Part shown: piece after piece, positions 36,172 to 45,830 of the stretch
Layout of the letters: each line of letters starts with the position of its first letter
Numbering within the stretch: the stretch's first letter is position 1
Origin: Kineosporia rhizophila
Lineage (GTDB): Bacteria; Actinomycetota; Actinomycetes; Actinomycetales; Kineosporiaceae
Reading direction: 5' to 3'
DNA length: 64,000 bases
Assembly (NCBI RefSeq): GCF_021277265.1
Contig: NZ_JAJSOH010000010.1
Location: forward strand, 177,139 to 241,138
Position numbers and translations under genes: made by a program
Notes under the pieces: generated by a model
The model's input: the letters and a program-made list of their open reading frames with translations, nothing else
Told to the model about the DNA's origin: nothing
Databases searched by the model: none

Positions 36172-38184
36172 ATGAGCAACCAGAGCCTGCTCACGGAGGG
36201 CTGGCTGCCCGGGGTGCGGTCGCTGAGTTTCGGCGGGGACTACAACCCCGAGCAGTGGCCGGAAGAGGTCTGGGCCGAGGACCTGGAGCTGATGCGCCGG
36301 GCGGGCGTGAACCTGGTCAGCATCGGCATCTTCTCCTGGGGCCTGCTGGAACCGCGGCCGGGCGAGTTCGACTTCGGCTGGCTCGACCGGGTGATCGAGG
36401 GCCTGCACGGCGCCGGCATCCGGGTCGACCTGGGCACTCCCACCGTCGTTCCGCCGCAGTGGTTCTGGCAGCAGAACCCGCACGTGCGCCCGGTGATGCG
36501 CGACGGCACGGTGCTGGCCACCGCCTCCCGCGGCATCTGCTGCCCCTCGTCCCCCGAGTACGCCGAGGCCGCGGTGCGGATCACCACCGAGCTGGCCAGT
36601 CGTTACGGCGACCACCCGGCCCTTTCGCTCTGGCACGTGCACAACGAGTACGGCGCGCCCGTGTCCGAGTGCTACTGCGAGGTGAGCGCGGCCGCCTTCC
36701 GTGAATGGCTGCAGGCCCGGTACCAGACCCTGGAGGCGCTGAACCACGCCTGGGGCACGGCCTTCTGGGGCCAGACCTACGGCGAGTGGGCACAGGTGGG
36801 CGTGCCGGCCCAGTCGGCCACCACCTCGAACCCCGCGCACCGGCTGGACTTCGCCCGGTTCTCCAACGAAGAACTGCTCGGCTGCTTCACCCGCGAGCGC
36901 GACGTGCTGCACGAACTCTCGCCCGGCATCCCGGTGACCACCAACTTCATGGCCACCAACTGCCCGTCGATGGACCTGTGGAAGTGGTCGCGCGAGGTCG
37001 ACGTGGTGGCCAACGACCACTACCTGACCGCGGCCGACCCGCGCAGCCAGGTGGGTCTGGCGCTGGACGCCGACCTGACCCGCTCACTGGCGGGCGGACG
37101 TCCGTGGATCCTGATGGAGCACTCCTCCTCGGCGGTGAACTGGCAGCCGCGCAACCTGGCCAAGGCGCCCGGCGAGATGGCCCGGAACTCGCTGAGCCAC
37201 CTGGCCCGCGGGGCCGACGCCATCCTGTTCTTCCAGTGGCGGGCCTCCCGGCGGGGCGCCGAGAAGTTCCATTCGGCCATGCTTCCGCACGCCGGCGCCA
37301 ACAGCCGGGTGTTCCAGGAGATCGTCCAGCTCGGCGCCGACCTCCAGGGCCTCGACGCGGTGCGGGGTTCGCAGGTGAAGGCCCAGGCCGCGATCCTCTG
37401 GGACTGGGAGTCGCTGTGGGCCCAGGACCTCGACTGGCGGCCCACCGTGGACCTTTTCCCACGCCAGCAGGTACGCGAGTACTACGAGCGGCTCTGGCGC
37501 GACAAGGTCACGGTCGACTTCGCCCACCCCACGGCCGACCTCAGCGCGTACCAGGTGGTGCTCGCCCCGGCCTCGTACCTGCTCACGGCCGAGGCGGTGG
37601 CCAACCTGACGGCCTACGTGGAGGGCGGCGGGCACCTGGTGGTCGGCCCGTTCTCCGGCGTGGTCGACCAGGACGACGCGGTGCACGAGGGCGGCTGGAA
37701 CGGCGCGGTGCGAGACCTGCTGCAGGTCAGCGTGGAAGAGGTGCTGCCGCTGCCGGCCGACGGCCAGGTCACGCTGAGCGGCGACCTCAGGGGCAGCATC
37801 TGGACCGAGGACCTGCTCCCGCTCGAGGCCGAGACGGTGGTGGAGTACCTGGACGGCCCGGCCGCAGGGAAGGCCGCGGTCACCCGCCGCACCCTGGGCA
37901 GCGGCACCGCAACCTACGTTTCGACCGTTCTGGACCATGAGACGCTGACCGGCGTGCTCGACCCGGTGCTGAAGCTGGCCGGTGTCTCGGTGCAGCGCGA
38001 ACTGCCCTGGGACCTGGAGCTGGTGTCCCGGCACGGGAACGAGGGCGCGGAGTACGTTTTCGCGATCAACCACGCCGCCACCCCGGTCGACCTGCCGGTG
38101 GCCGGCAGCGACCTGCTGACCGGTGAAAATGTCTCGGACAGCGCCAAGATCCCGGCCGGCGGGGTCCGGGTCCTCCGCCGCTAG
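36172..38184 (+). CDS. Beta-galactosidase, glycoside hydrolase family 42
   Basis: A 670-residue cytoplasmic enzyme. Glu159 in WHVHNEYG is the acid/base and Glu316 in ILMEHSSSAVNW the nucleophile. Cys residues in GICCPSSPEY and SECYCEV fit the Zn cluster seen in some GH42 trimers. A trimerisation domain (about 400-600) and a small beta domain follow. No signal peptide, so it acts on imported galactosides, matching the divergent ABC operon. The start at 36172 has GAGG nine bases upstream; the longer open frame upstream is non-coding. Confidence 0.94.
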   Translation: MSNQSLLTEGWLPGVRSLSFGGDYNPEQWPEEVWAEDLELMRRAGVNLVSIGIFSWGLLEPRPGEFDFGWLDRVIEGLHGAGIRVDLGTPTVVPPQWFWQQNPHVRPVMRDGTVLATASRGICCPSSPEYAEAAVRITTELASRYGDHPALSLWHVHNEYGAPVSECYCEVSAAAFREWLQARYQTLEALNHAWGTAFWGQTYGEWAQVGVPAQSATTSNPAHRLDFARFSNEELLGCFTRERDVLHELSPGIPVTTNFMATNCPSMDLWKWSREVDVVANDHYLTAADPRSQVGLALDADLTRSLAGGRPWILMEHSSSAVNWQPRNLAKAPGEMARNSLSHLARGADAILFFQWRASRRGAEKFHSAMLPHAGANSRVFQEIVQLGADLQGLDAVRGSQVKAQAAILWDWESLWAQDLDWRPTVDLFPRQQVREYYERLWRDKVTVDFAHPTADLSAYQVVLAPASYLLTAEAVANLTAYVEGGGHLVVGPFSGVVDQDDAVHEGGWNGAVRDLLQVSVEEVLPLPADGQVTLSGDLRGSIWTEDLLPLEAETVVEYLDGPAAGKAAVTRRTLGSGTATYVSTVLDHETLTGVLDPVLKLAGVSVQRELPWDLELVSRHGNEGAEYVFAINHAATPVDLPVAGSDLLTGENVSDSAKIPAGGVRVLRR

Positions 38185-38190
38185 AACAGC

Positions 38191-38224
38191 TGTGGCCCCC
38201 TGGTCCTTCGACCAGGGGGCCACA
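38191..38224. terminator. Strong stem-loop between GH42 and RTX genes
   Basis: A perfect 15-bp stem (38191-38205 with 38210-38224) with tetraloop CTTC, 7 bp after the GH42 stop and 15 bp after the stop of the convergent RTX gene. It should terminate both transcripts. Confidence 0.85.
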
Positions 38225-38238
38225 CCATTCGGCGAGAA

Positions 38239-39153
38239 CTACTGCTTGATCGTGTTCTTGCCCACCTTGTCGAAGAACTTGTCCTTGCCCAGGCCGCCGT
38301 TCAGCGTGTCGTCGCCCGGGCCACCGGCCAGGCTGTCGTCGCCACCGTTGCCCCAGAGCTTGTCGTTGCCCCGCTGGCCGCTGAGCCGGTCCTTGTCCGG
38401 GCCGCCGTGGAGCTCGTCGTTCCCGAGCCCGCCCTCGAGGGTGTCGATCCCGGCGCCGCCGTACAGGTACTGCTTGCTGCCGTAGCCCCGCAGGAAGTCG
38501 AAGCCGGCGTTGCCCCAGGCCCGGCCACCCTCGCCGCGCACATACAGGAAGTCGTTGCCCGACCCGCCCTCGATACGGGCCTGGTCGCCGATCTGGACGC
38601 CGCCCTTGATCGTGTCGGAGCCGGCCCCGCCCTGGACGATGCTGCCGTCCTCACTGCCCGCGCTGTCGTACTGGTCGTCACCGGCGCCGAGGTGGAACAG
38701 GTCGTTCTGGTAGGCGTCGTCGGTGCTGACCGTGAACTTCACCGAGTCGTTCTGGTCGCCGAGCCGGAAGTCGGTGACCGTGCCCGGGTTCTTGCCGTGC
38801 TGCATCCGCCAGTAGCAGACCAGGCGGGTCCGGTCGGTCTCCTCCCGGTGCTTGCAGACACCACTGTCGCCGACCGCCTCGATGACCACGTCGTCGTCGA
38901 TCGTGTAGGTGTACGCCGAACTGCCGTAGGGGCCCTCGTCCTCGTAGAACGTCTCACCCTTGGTCACGACCAGGTTGTTGACCTGGCCCGGCAGCGCCTG
39001 GAAGTTCAGCTTGCCGTCGACGAACGAGACCGTGGCGGTGGGCTCCTGCGCGCTCGCGGAGTTGGTGAAGACCAGCGCGGCCCCACCCACCGCGAGAACA
39101 CCGACGGCGACCGCCGCCGCCGTGATCAGACGCCGGCTCTTCTTCAGCGACAT
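38239..39153 (-). CDS. Secreted RTX-type calcium-binding repeat protein
   Basis: A 304-residue exported protein with a signal peptide ending near SASAQE. Residues about 40-150 form a beta-rich domain with two Cys (CKHREETD; VCYW). From about 165 to 295 there are some eight to ten GGxGxDxLx-type nonapeptide repeats that bind Ca and form a parallel beta-roll. RTX repeats in actinomycetes occur in surface adhesins and enzymes; no catalytic domain is visible. The start at 39153 follows GGAGG ten bases upstream. Confidence 0.88.
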   Translation of the reverse strand: MSLKKSRRLITAAAVAVGVLAVGGAALVFTNSASAQEPTATVSFVDGKLNFQALPGQVNNLVVTKGETFYEDEGPYGSSAYTYTIDDDVVIEAVGDSGVCKHREETDRTRLVCYWRMQHGKNPGTVTDFRLGDQNDSVKFTVSTDDAYQNDLFHLGAGDDQYDSAGSEDGSIVQGGAGSDTIKGGVQIGDQARIEGGSGNDFLYVRGEGGRAWGNAGFDFLRGYGSKQYLYGGAGIDTLEGGLGNDELHGGPDKDRLSGQRGNDKLWGNGGDDSLAGGPGDDTLNGGLGKDKFFDKVGKNTIKQ

Positions 39154-39293
39154 GGTTTTGGGACCCTCCATGGTTCCAGATGTTTCCCCGAGTGCGAGAA
39201 GCACTGTGACAGAACCGGCGAAGCCGGACACAGCGAACGGCGAAATGTGACCTGGCCCAACTTTCCCGGCCTGCCCACTAGGCTGTTCACCTG

Positions 39294-40901
39294 ATGCCGA
39301 CCCTGATCCGATCAGTGACCACCTGGTGGCGAGCGGTTCGTACCGCCGGCCGCGGCCGGGTGGTCTTCGAGTGCTGCCTGGCGCTGTTCTGCGCGCTCAC
39401 CACCGCCTGGTCGGTGGTCGGCCTGATGCCCTGGACGTCGGACGGTCTGCAGATCGCGACCGCCCTGTTCACCGGTCTGGCCTCGCTCGTGCTGACCCCG
39501 CTGCGGCTGGTCCTTCCGGTCACCGCGCTGGTTCTCGGCTCGCTGATCAGCATTCCGGGTGGCGGCAGCTCACTGATCGTGAGCGTGCTGTCATTCTCGG
39601 TGGGCTACCGGGCAAAGAAGGCACTGGCGGTCACCTTCGGCTACCTCGTGTCCCTGATCGCCTGCACCGCCGGGCTGTTCGTCCAGGAGGCCGGCAACCC
39701 GGTCTTCAACATCCTGATCGCGATCGTGCTGTTCTGCTTCCTGAGCATCCTGCCCGGCGCGATCGCGGCCATCCTGGCCCAGCGCCGGCTGCTGGTGATG
39801 ACGATGAACCAGCGCAACATCGAGCTGCACGAGCAGCAGCTGGTGGTGGCCGGGCAGGCCCAGTCGCGCGAGCGCAACCGGATCGCCGCCGAACTGCACG
39901 ACTCGCTGGGCCACCGGCTCACGCTGATCTCGCTCTACGCCGGCGGACTGGCCCAGGCACCCAAGCCCGCCCTGAGCGCCCAGGCGAGCACCCCGTCCGC
40001 AATTGAGAGCCCGGAACGCCAGCAGGCCCTCGGCCTGCTGCGCGACACCTCGGCCCAGGCGATGGGCGAACTGCGGCAGATCCTCAAGGTTCTGCACCAG
40101 GACGGGCCGGCCGAGGGCGCGGGCCGCTCGATGCAGGAGGTCGAGCAGACGGTCGAGGCGGCCCGGCAGACCGGCACCGCGATCGAGCTGGTGCGTCTGG
40201 GCCACCCCCGTCCGCTGCCGATGCTGGCCGAGCACGCCGCCTACCGGGTCGTCCAGGAGGGCATCACCAACGCCCTGAAACACGCTCGGGGGGCGCCGGT
40301 CCGGGTCGAGGTGCGCTACGACGACGAGGCCCTGTTCATCGAGGTCCGCAACCGTCCCGGCCTGCCCTACGAGGGGCAGAGCACCGGGCAGGGGCTGCAC
40401 GGGCTCACCGAGCGGGTCCGCCTGGCCGGTGGCGTGCTCTCGCACAGCCGGCTCGAGACGGGTGAGTTCCGGCTCGGCGCGGTGCTCCCCTACGACGCCG
40501 AGATCCCCGATCCCACACCGGTTGTCACCGGTGACTTCCGGCAGGAGATCCGGCGCACCAGCCGCCGGCAGAAGATCGGCCTGGTCGGGGTGGGGGTGAC
40601 CGTCCTGGTCGCGATGTCCTCGTGCGTCGCCTCGATCGTGGTGGTCGGCGTGGACGAGCCGGTCGACCAGGGCGCGTTCCGCTCGATGCGCAAGGGCGAC
40701 GACATGGAGCGGCTGCGCCACCTCCTGCCGGACGAGCCGATGTCGCAGCGCACCAAGGAGAACGGCGAGATCTGCCGGACCTACTCCGGCGACGGGCTCG
40801 AGAACACCGACGACGAGAACACCACGATCAACTACGAACTCTGCTTCCGGGACGAGATCCTGGTCAGCAAGCGGAAAGTGGAAGAGGAGCTTTTCCCATG
40901 A
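39294..40901 (+). CDS. Sensor histidine kinase with C-terminal membrane anchor and BamE-like domain (paralogue 1)
   Basis: A 535-residue kinase. Residues 20-165 hold five or six membrane segments; His202 lies in AAELHDSLGHRLTLIS (HisKA_3), and the ATPase domain has EGITNALKHARG and STGQGLHGLTERV. Unusually, the kinase core is followed by another membrane span (about 427-453) and an outside domain of about 80 residues with the pattern F-x-x-M-R-x-G-D and two Cys, resembling SmpA/BamE-like small domains. It overlaps its response regulator by 4 bp. A paralogue lies at 44184. Confidence 0.88.
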   Translation: MPTLIRSVTTWWRAVRTAGRGRVVFECCLALFCALTTAWSVVGLMPWTSDGLQIATALFTGLASLVLTPLRLVLPVTALVLGSLISIPGGGSSLIVSVLSFSVGYRAKKALAVTFGYLVSLIACTAGLFVQEAGNPVFNILIAIVLFCFLSILPGAIAAILAQRRLLVMTMNQRNIELHEQQLVVAGQAQSRERNRIAAELHDSLGHRLTLISLYAGGLAQAPKPALSAQASTPSAIESPERQQALGLLRDTSAQAMGELRQILKVLHQDGPAEGAGRSMQEVEQTVEAARQTGTAIELVRLGHPRPLPMLAEHAAYRVVQEGITNALKHARGAPVRVEVRYDDEALFIEVRNRPGLPYEGQSTGQGLHGLTERVRLAGGVLSHSRLETGEFRLGAVLPYDAEIPDPTPVVTGDFRQEIRRTSRRQKIGLVGVGVTVLVAMSSCVASIVVVGVDEPVDQGAFRSMRKGDDMERLRHLLPDEPMSQRTKENGEICRTYSGDGLENTDDENTTINYELCFRDEILVSKRKVEEELFP

Positions 40902-41626
40902 GCCAGCCGACCCCCGAGCCCACGGACCCGCAGGGGCCGATCCGGGTGCTCATCGCCGACGACGACGCGCTGGTGCGTGGCGGGATCCGGTTCGTGCTGT
41001 CGATGGTCGAGGGCATCGACGTGCTCTGGGAGGCCGGCGACGGCGCCGAGGCGATCACCGAGGCGCTGCGCCACCGCCCCGACGTGGTGCTGATGGACGT
41101 CCAGATGCCCGGCACCGACGGCCTGACCGCGCTGGTCAAGCTGCGTCAGGCGTGGCCCGAAGCGGTGGTCATCATCCTGACCACGTTCGGCGAGAGCGAC
41201 TACGTCACCCGGGCCCTGGCCGGCGGCGCGGCCGGATTCCTGCTGAAGGACGCGGCCGCCGACGACCTGGCCCGGGCGATCCGGGCCGCCGCGAACGGCG
41301 ACGCGTTCCTCTCCCCCGCGGTGACCCGCCAGCTGCTCGACGGGATGAGCACACCGGCGGCGGCGAGAACCGCCACCCCCGACGCGGCGCCGGGCATCGT
41401 GCTGCCCGAGTTCGCCGAGAAGGGCCTGGAGGAGCTCAGCGCCCGTGAGCGGGAGGTGCTGGTGCTGGTCGCCCAGGGCCTGTCCAACGCGGCCATCAGC
41501 TCCCAGCTGTGGATCAGCGAGGCCACGGTGAAGACCCACGTCAGCCGGGTGCTGACCAAGCTGGGCTGCGAGAACCGGGTGCAGGCGGCGCTGATCGCGC
41601 ACCGGCTCGGCCTGGTCCAGAACTAG
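40898..41626 (+). CDS. NarL-family response regulator
   Basis: A 242-residue regulator. The receiver domain has the acidic ADDD pocket, phospho-acceptor Asp67 (VVLMDVQMPG) and the switch Thr and Lys (LTTFGE, LKDAA). The C-terminal LuxR-type HTH (LSAREREVLVLVAQGLSN; VKTHVSRVLTKLG) binds DNA. A spacer of about 25 residues separates them. GAGGAG upstream plus ATGA overlap couple it to the kinase. It is the only response regulator near the two paralogous kinases and may serve both. Confidence 0.94.
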   Translation: MSQPTPEPTDPQGPIRVLIADDDALVRGGIRFVLSMVEGIDVLWEAGDGAEAITEALRHRPDVVLMDVQMPGTDGLTALVKLRQAWPEAVVIILTTFGESDYVTRALAGGAAGFLLKDAAADDLARAIRAAANGDAFLSPAVTRQLLDGMSTPAAARTATPDAAPGIVLPEFAEKGLEELSAREREVLVLVAQGLSNAAISSQLWISEATVKTHVSRVLTKLGCENRVQAALIAHRLGLVQN

Positions 41627-41629
41627 GCC

Positions 41630-42613
41630 CTAGGGAGCCCAGCACGGCACCGGGGTGAGGTCCGACGACACCCCGAGCTCCGCGAGCAGGCGGGCACTGC
41701 GGCTGCCGGGCACGCACAGCAGGCGCTCGAGGATCTGCCCGGTGTCCTTCGGCCAGTCGCCGAAGGCGGGCAGCGGCACCGCGTCCTTGCCCAGGTCGGT
41801 CGAGTCCATCACGGCCCGCACCCGGTCGTGGTCGACGCCGGCCGCCAGCAGGGCCTGCCCACCGCGGTAGCGGGGCTGGGCGTTGCCCACCAGGTGGGGG
41901 TAGGCCAGGGCCACCTCATGGGTGGTGAGCAGCGCCAGCAGGACGTCGTCCGTGGCCATCCGCCGGCCGCGGGCGGCGGCCAGCCGGTCGGCCTCCAGTC
42001 GCACCCAGAACACCGGCTCGGCGCCGAAGTCGTCGTTGGTCATCTTCAGGATGAAACGGCGCAGCCAGCCCATCATCCCGCGTCCCTGCGGCCGGTAGAG
42101 CTCCCGGCCCACCAGTGCGTCCCGGGTGCGGTGCAGGTCGACCGGCAGTCGCTCGTGGCGCACCGGGACCGATCCTTCGCGCAGGGCGTTCCGCACCTCG
42201 CCGATGTCGGCGCCGCACTCGGTGAGCACGCCCACGGCCCGGCTCTGGGAGTCGCCCAGCATCGCCAGCAGCACGTCGACCGGGGTGCGCTCGGCGCCCC
42301 CGTCGAGCGACGGCTGGGCCTGGGCCCGGTCCAGGGCCGCGGCCGCGGCGTCGGAGAACCGCGTGGGCTTCACCGTGCAGGTCAGCATGCGCTCGACCGC
42401 TCCGGGCTCCGGGGCCTCGGCCCGCACCGTCCGCTCGATCACCGAGGCGGTGATGTCGTAGGCGTCGAGCACCTCGGCCACCCGCGGCAGGCGGCGCATC
42501 CCCCGCAGCAGGTGATGCGTGCAGACGACCTCGTCCTCGTCGTCCGTGTACAGGAAGGCCCAGGCGAAGACGTGGTCGAAGTCGTCGGTACCGGGGAACG
42601 GGGTCGTCGTCAT
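41630..42613 (-). CDS. ClpN-domain-like protein (paralogue 1)
   Basis: A 327-residue soluble protein without ATPase motifs. Two regions (about 15-140 and 195-310) have the helical pattern of Clp R/N repeats: VCTHHLLRGMRR, then RTPVDVLLAMLGDSQSRAVGVLTECGAD, then MATDDVLLALLTTHEVAL. Clp N-domains dock substrates or adaptors on AAA+ unfoldases or act alone. A homologue is at 45946, next to the paralogous kinase. I prefer the ATG at 42613, with AGGA eight bases upstream, over a GTG two codons earlier. It ends 3 bp from the regulator stop (convergent). Confidence 0.7.
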   Translation of the reverse strand: MTTTPFPGTDDFDHVFAWAFLYTDDEDEVVCTHHLLRGMRRLPRVAEVLDAYDITASVIERTVRAEAPEPGAVERMLTCTVKPTRFSDAAAAALDRAQAQPSLDGGAERTPVDVLLAMLGDSQSRAVGVLTECGADIGEVRNALREGSVPVRHERLPVDLHRTRDALVGRELYRPQGRGMMGWLRRFILKMTNDDFGAEPVFWVRLEADRLAAARGRRMATDDVLLALLTTHEVALAYPHLVGNAQPRYRGGQALLAAGVDHDRVRAVMDSTDLGKDAVPLPAFGDWPKDTGQILERLLCVPGSRSARLLAELGVSSDLTPVPCWAP

Positions 42614-42733
42614 GGCCACGATCCTGCTGTTCCAGGCCGGTCACCGCGTCGCCCATCGGTCGCAGACGCCTTCGGAGCAGCCGTCCGCCGGAAGTAGTAC
42701 AGGGCGGCCCCCGGTCTGCCGATCGACCCGTTC

Positions 42734-43714
42734 GTGGACGTACACCTCTACACCTGGGCCATCACCGCGGTCGTGCTGATCGCCGTGCTGGCCGTCGACG
42801 TGTTCGTGATCGGCCGCAACGTGCACGAACCGACGATGAAGGAGGCCGGGACCTTCGTCGGCATCGTGGTGGCCGCCGCGGTCGTCTTCGGGCTGGGGGT
42901 GTGGGCCACTGCGGGCGGCCGCTACGCCGGTGAGTTCTTCGCCGGGTGGCTGACCGAGTACAGCCTGTCGGTGGACAACCTGTTCATCTTCCTGATCATC
43001 ATGTCCAAGCTGGCCGTGCCGCGGGAGCTGCAGCAGTACGCGCTCACCGTCGGCATCATCCTGGCGCTGATCTTCCGGGCCGTCTTCATCGCCGTCGGCG
43101 CCGCCGCGATCAGCCGGTTCTCCTGGGTGTTCTTCATCTTCGGGGCGTTCCTGGTCTACACCGCCTGGAAACTGGTCCTGGACTACCGTGCCCACGGCGA
43201 CGAGGAGGAGAAGGACGCCGCCGACAACGCGCTGACCCGGTTCGTGAACCGACGCTTCCCCTCCACCGAGAACTTCGAGGGCCGGTCCCTGACCGTGGTG
43301 CGCGACGGCCGCCGCTACATCACCCCGATGATGTTCGTGATCATCGCCCTGGGCAGCACCGACCTGCTCTTCGCCCTGGACTCGATCCCGGCCATCTACG
43401 GCCTGACCCAGGAGCCGTACCTGGTCTTCACCGCGAACGTCTTCGCGCTGATGGGGCTGCGCCAGCTGTACTTCCTGATCGGCGGCCTGCTGCAGAAGCT
43501 GATCTACCTGTCGCTGGGCCTGTCGTTCATCCTGGCCTTCATCGGCGTCAAGCTCGTGCTGCACGCCATGCACGAGTACCACTGGGCCGACTGGGCCCCG
43601 TTCGGCGGCGAGATCCCGATCTGGCTCTCGCTCACCGTCATCATCGGCACGCTGGTGATCACCACGGTGGCCAGCCTGGCCGCGTCCAGCCGGGGGGCCG
43701 GCCCCCGCGAGTGA
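42734..43714 (+). CDS. TerC/Alx-family membrane transporter
   Basis: A 326-residue protein with about nine spans. The two TerC hallmarks are present: EYSLSVDNLFIFLIIM in the first half and GSTDLLFALDSIPAIYG in the second, each with an Asp in the membrane that binds metal. Characterised members export Mn2+ or load exoenzymes with Mn, or are linked to tellurite resistance. I looked for a yybP-ykoY Mn riboswitch in 42614-42733 and see none. It sits between the two kinase/ClpN modules. GTG start. Confidence 0.93.
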   Translation: MDVHLYTWAITAVVLIAVLAVDVFVIGRNVHEPTMKEAGTFVGIVVAAAVVFGLGVWATAGGRYAGEFFAGWLTEYSLSVDNLFIFLIIMSKLAVPRELQQYALTVGIILALIFRAVFIAVGAAAISRFSWVFFIFGAFLVYTAWKLVLDYRAHGDEEEKDAADNALTRFVNRRFPSTENFEGRSLTVVRDGRRYITPMMFVIIALGSTDLLFALDSIPAIYGLTQEPYLVFTANVFALMGLRQLYFLIGGLLQKLIYLSLGLSFILAFIGVKLVLHAMHEYHWADWAPFGGEIPIWLSLTVIIGTLVITTVASLAASSRGAGPRE

Positions 43715-44086
43715 TCAGCCGAGGCGCAGCAGGGCCTCGGCCATGGCCCGTTGGGGACCGGTGAGCGGCGGCTCGCCGGTCTCCAGGGCCCGCTGCACCG
43801 CCGTCCCCATCCCCGCGACGTCGCCGCGCAGCAGGTGCAGGCGAGCCCGGCGCAGGTGGGCCCAGGCGCTGTTCGGCGTGACCGCGAGCGCCTCGGCCAT
43901 GTCGGCGTCGGCCTCCTCGTGCCGCCCGACCTGCGCCAGCGCCAGCGCCCGGTCGGAGCGGGCGGTGGCCTCGCGCCAGGCCTCGAGCGGCCCGGCACAG
44001 GCCCGGTCGAGGTCGTGCACCGGGTCATGCACCAGGTAGCCGGCTGCACCGCGGAGGCTCAGGGCTCCGTGCGACGTCGGATCCAT
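43715..44086 (-). CDS. TPR-like small protein
   Basis: A 123-residue helical protein with at least two tetratricopeptide-like units (RSDRALALAQVGRHEEADAD; SAWAHLRRARLHLLRGD). The ATG at 44086 is preceded by TACCCT plus seven bases, so the transcript may be leaderless; a TTG at 44140 is a weaker alternative. The stop abuts the TerC stop. Probably a protein-protein interaction module; partner unknown. Confidence 0.65.
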   Translation of the reverse strand: MDPTSHGALSLRGAAGYLVHDPVHDLDRACAGPLEAWREATARSDRALALAQVGRHEEADADMAEALAVTPNSAWAHLRRARLHLLRGDVAGMGTAVQRALETGEPPLTGPQRAMAEALLRLG

Positions 44087-44183
44087 TCGATGAAGGGTAA
44101 TCAACACTCGCCGGATCGCTGAATCCTCCCCTTGGCCCAATTGCGTTCGGGCGCCTCGGGAATCTCAGGAGTTCACCCGGGTG

Positions 44184-45830
44184 TCAGTCCGGGATCTCCC
44201 AGAGGTCCTTGCTCACCAGCTTCCCGGCCAGGAAGCAGAACTCGAACTGGACCTCGGCGATGTTGCTGCCGACCGGTTCCACGTCGTCGCCGGCGACGAA
44301 GATCTCGCAGCTCTCCCCGTCGGCGCCGGTCTGCGGGTACCAGGGCGCCTCGGGAAGCCGGTCGCGCACCCGCCCCTCGGCGTCGCCCACCCGGACCGCG
44401 TCGAAGTCGGTCTGCGACACCGTCTCCTGCGGCACCGGGGCCAGGATCGAGCCGATGCACGAGCCCAGCGAGAGCACGATGGCCGAGACCACGGCGATCG
44501 CACCGATCCGCTGCCGGCGGGAGTTGCGGGCCATCTGCTGGGGGAAGTCGTCCTCGGCCGACGGAGCGGCGGCCGGCACCTCGGCCTGGTAGGGCAGGAT
44601 GGCGCCGATCCGGAACCCGCTGTCCGACGGCGTCTCCCGACTGCCGGGGGTCTGCGGCACCAGGGGCCCCGAAGACAGCACCCCGCCGGCGAGCCGGACT
44701 CGCTCGGCCAGGCCGGCCAGCCCCTGTCCGGTGCTCTGCCCCTCGTAGGGGCGGCCCGGGCCGTTGCGCACCTCGACGAACAACGCGTCTTCGTCGTAGC
44801 GCACCTCCACCCGGATCGCGGCCCCTCCGGCGTGCTTCAGCGCGTTGGTCAGGCCCTCCTGAACGACCCGGTAGGCCGCGTGCTCGGCCATCAGCGGCAG
44901 CGGCCGGGGATCGCCGATCCGGGCCAGGTCGACCCGTGTCCCGGTGCCCCGCGCCGAGGCCACCGTCTCTTCCACCTCGGCCAGCGAGCGGCCCCCGCCG
45001 TCACCGTCGCCGTCCTGGTGCAGGATCTTCAGGATCTGCCGCAGCTCGCCCATCGCCTGGGCCGAGGTGTCGCGCAGCAGCGCCAGCGCCTGCTGGCGTT
45101 CCGGACTCTCGATTGAGGACGGGGTACTCGCCTCGGTGCCGATCGCGGACTTGGGTGCCTGGGCCAGTCCGCCGGCGTAGAGCGAGATCAGCGTGAGCCG
45201 GTGGCCCAGCGAGTCGTGCAGTTCGGCGGCGATCCGGTTGCGCTCGCGGGTCTGGGCCTGCCCCACCGCCAGCTTGCGCTCGGCGTGCAGTTGCTGATTG
45301 CGCTCGTGCATCGTGGTCAGCAGCAGCCGGCGCTGGGCCACCATGGCGGCGACCGCCCCCGGCAGCAGCACGAAGGAGCTGAACTCCATCAGGCCCAGCA
45401 GGAACGAGGTGAGCAGGGGGAAGCCGCTGACCCGGTAGATGCCGCCGACGCAGCCGACCAGCACGGTCAGGTAGGCGACCACGATCGGGACGGCCTGCCA
45501 GGACCGGTAGCCGACGGCGGCGCTGAGCGGCACCAGGGCCAGGCTGACCCCGCCCATCGGGATGGCCAGCAGACCGCAGATCATCAGCGCGCTCAGCGGG
45601 CGCACCAGCCGCAGCGGGATCAGGGTCACCGAGAGTACGAAGCCGAGCACCGCGTAGGCGATCGCCTCGGCCAGCGGGTCCTGCGGTGGGTCGTAGGTGA
45701 GCGAGAGGTGGATCACCGCCGTGCCCAGGCCGCAGAACAGCGCCAGACCGGCCTCGTAGGTGCGCCGCTGCCAGCTCGCCCGGCGCACGGCCTTGGCCGC
45801 GCTGATCACCAGATACCCGAATGTCCCCAT
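44184..45830 (-). CDS. Sensor histidine kinase with C-terminal membrane anchor and BamE-like domain (paralogue 2)
   Basis: A 548-residue paralogue of the kinase at 39294, nearly identical through the dimerisation region (AAELHDSLGHRLTLIS with His205; DTSAQAMGELRQIL). It shares the same extra span and outside domain after the ATPase (DFDAVRVGDAEGRVRDRLPE, two Cys). It has no response regulator of its own; the one at 40898 is the nearest candidate. It is divergent from the second ClpN-like gene with a 115-bp shared upstream region. The start ATG at 45830 is chosen by alignment with paralogue 1. Confidence 0.87.
   Translation of the reverse strand: MGTFGYLVISAAKAVRRASWQRRTYEAGLALFCGLGTAVIHLSLTYDPPQDPLAEAIAYAVLGFVLSVTLIPLRLVRPLSALMICGLLAIPMGGVSLALVPLSAAVGYRSWQAVPIVVAYLTVLVGCVGGIYRVSGFPLLTSFLLGLMEFSSFVLLPGAVAAMVAQRRLLLTTMHERNQQLHAERKLAVGQAQTRERNRIAAELHDSLGHRLTLISLYAGGLAQAPKSAIGTEASTPSSIESPERQQALALLRDTSAQAMGELRQILKILHQDGDGDGGGRSLAEVEETVASARGTGTRVDLARIGDPRPLPLMAEHAAYRVVQEGLTNALKHAGGAAIRVEVRYDEDALFVEVRNGPGRPYEGQSTGQGLAGLAERVRLAGGVLSSGPLVPQTPGSRETPSDSGFRIGAILPYQAEVPAAAPSAEDDFPQQMARNSRRQRIGAIAVVSAIVLSLGSCIGSILAPVPQETVSQTDFDAVRVGDAEGRVRDRLPEAPWYPQTGADGESCEIFVAGDDVEPVGSNIAEVQFEFCFLAGKLVSKDLWEIPD

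Noticed and set aside
42614..42733. Mn riboswitch (yybP-ykoY) before the TerC gene
   Set aside because: The conserved GGGGAG-type loops and the two coaxial helices are not present in the 120-bp gap.
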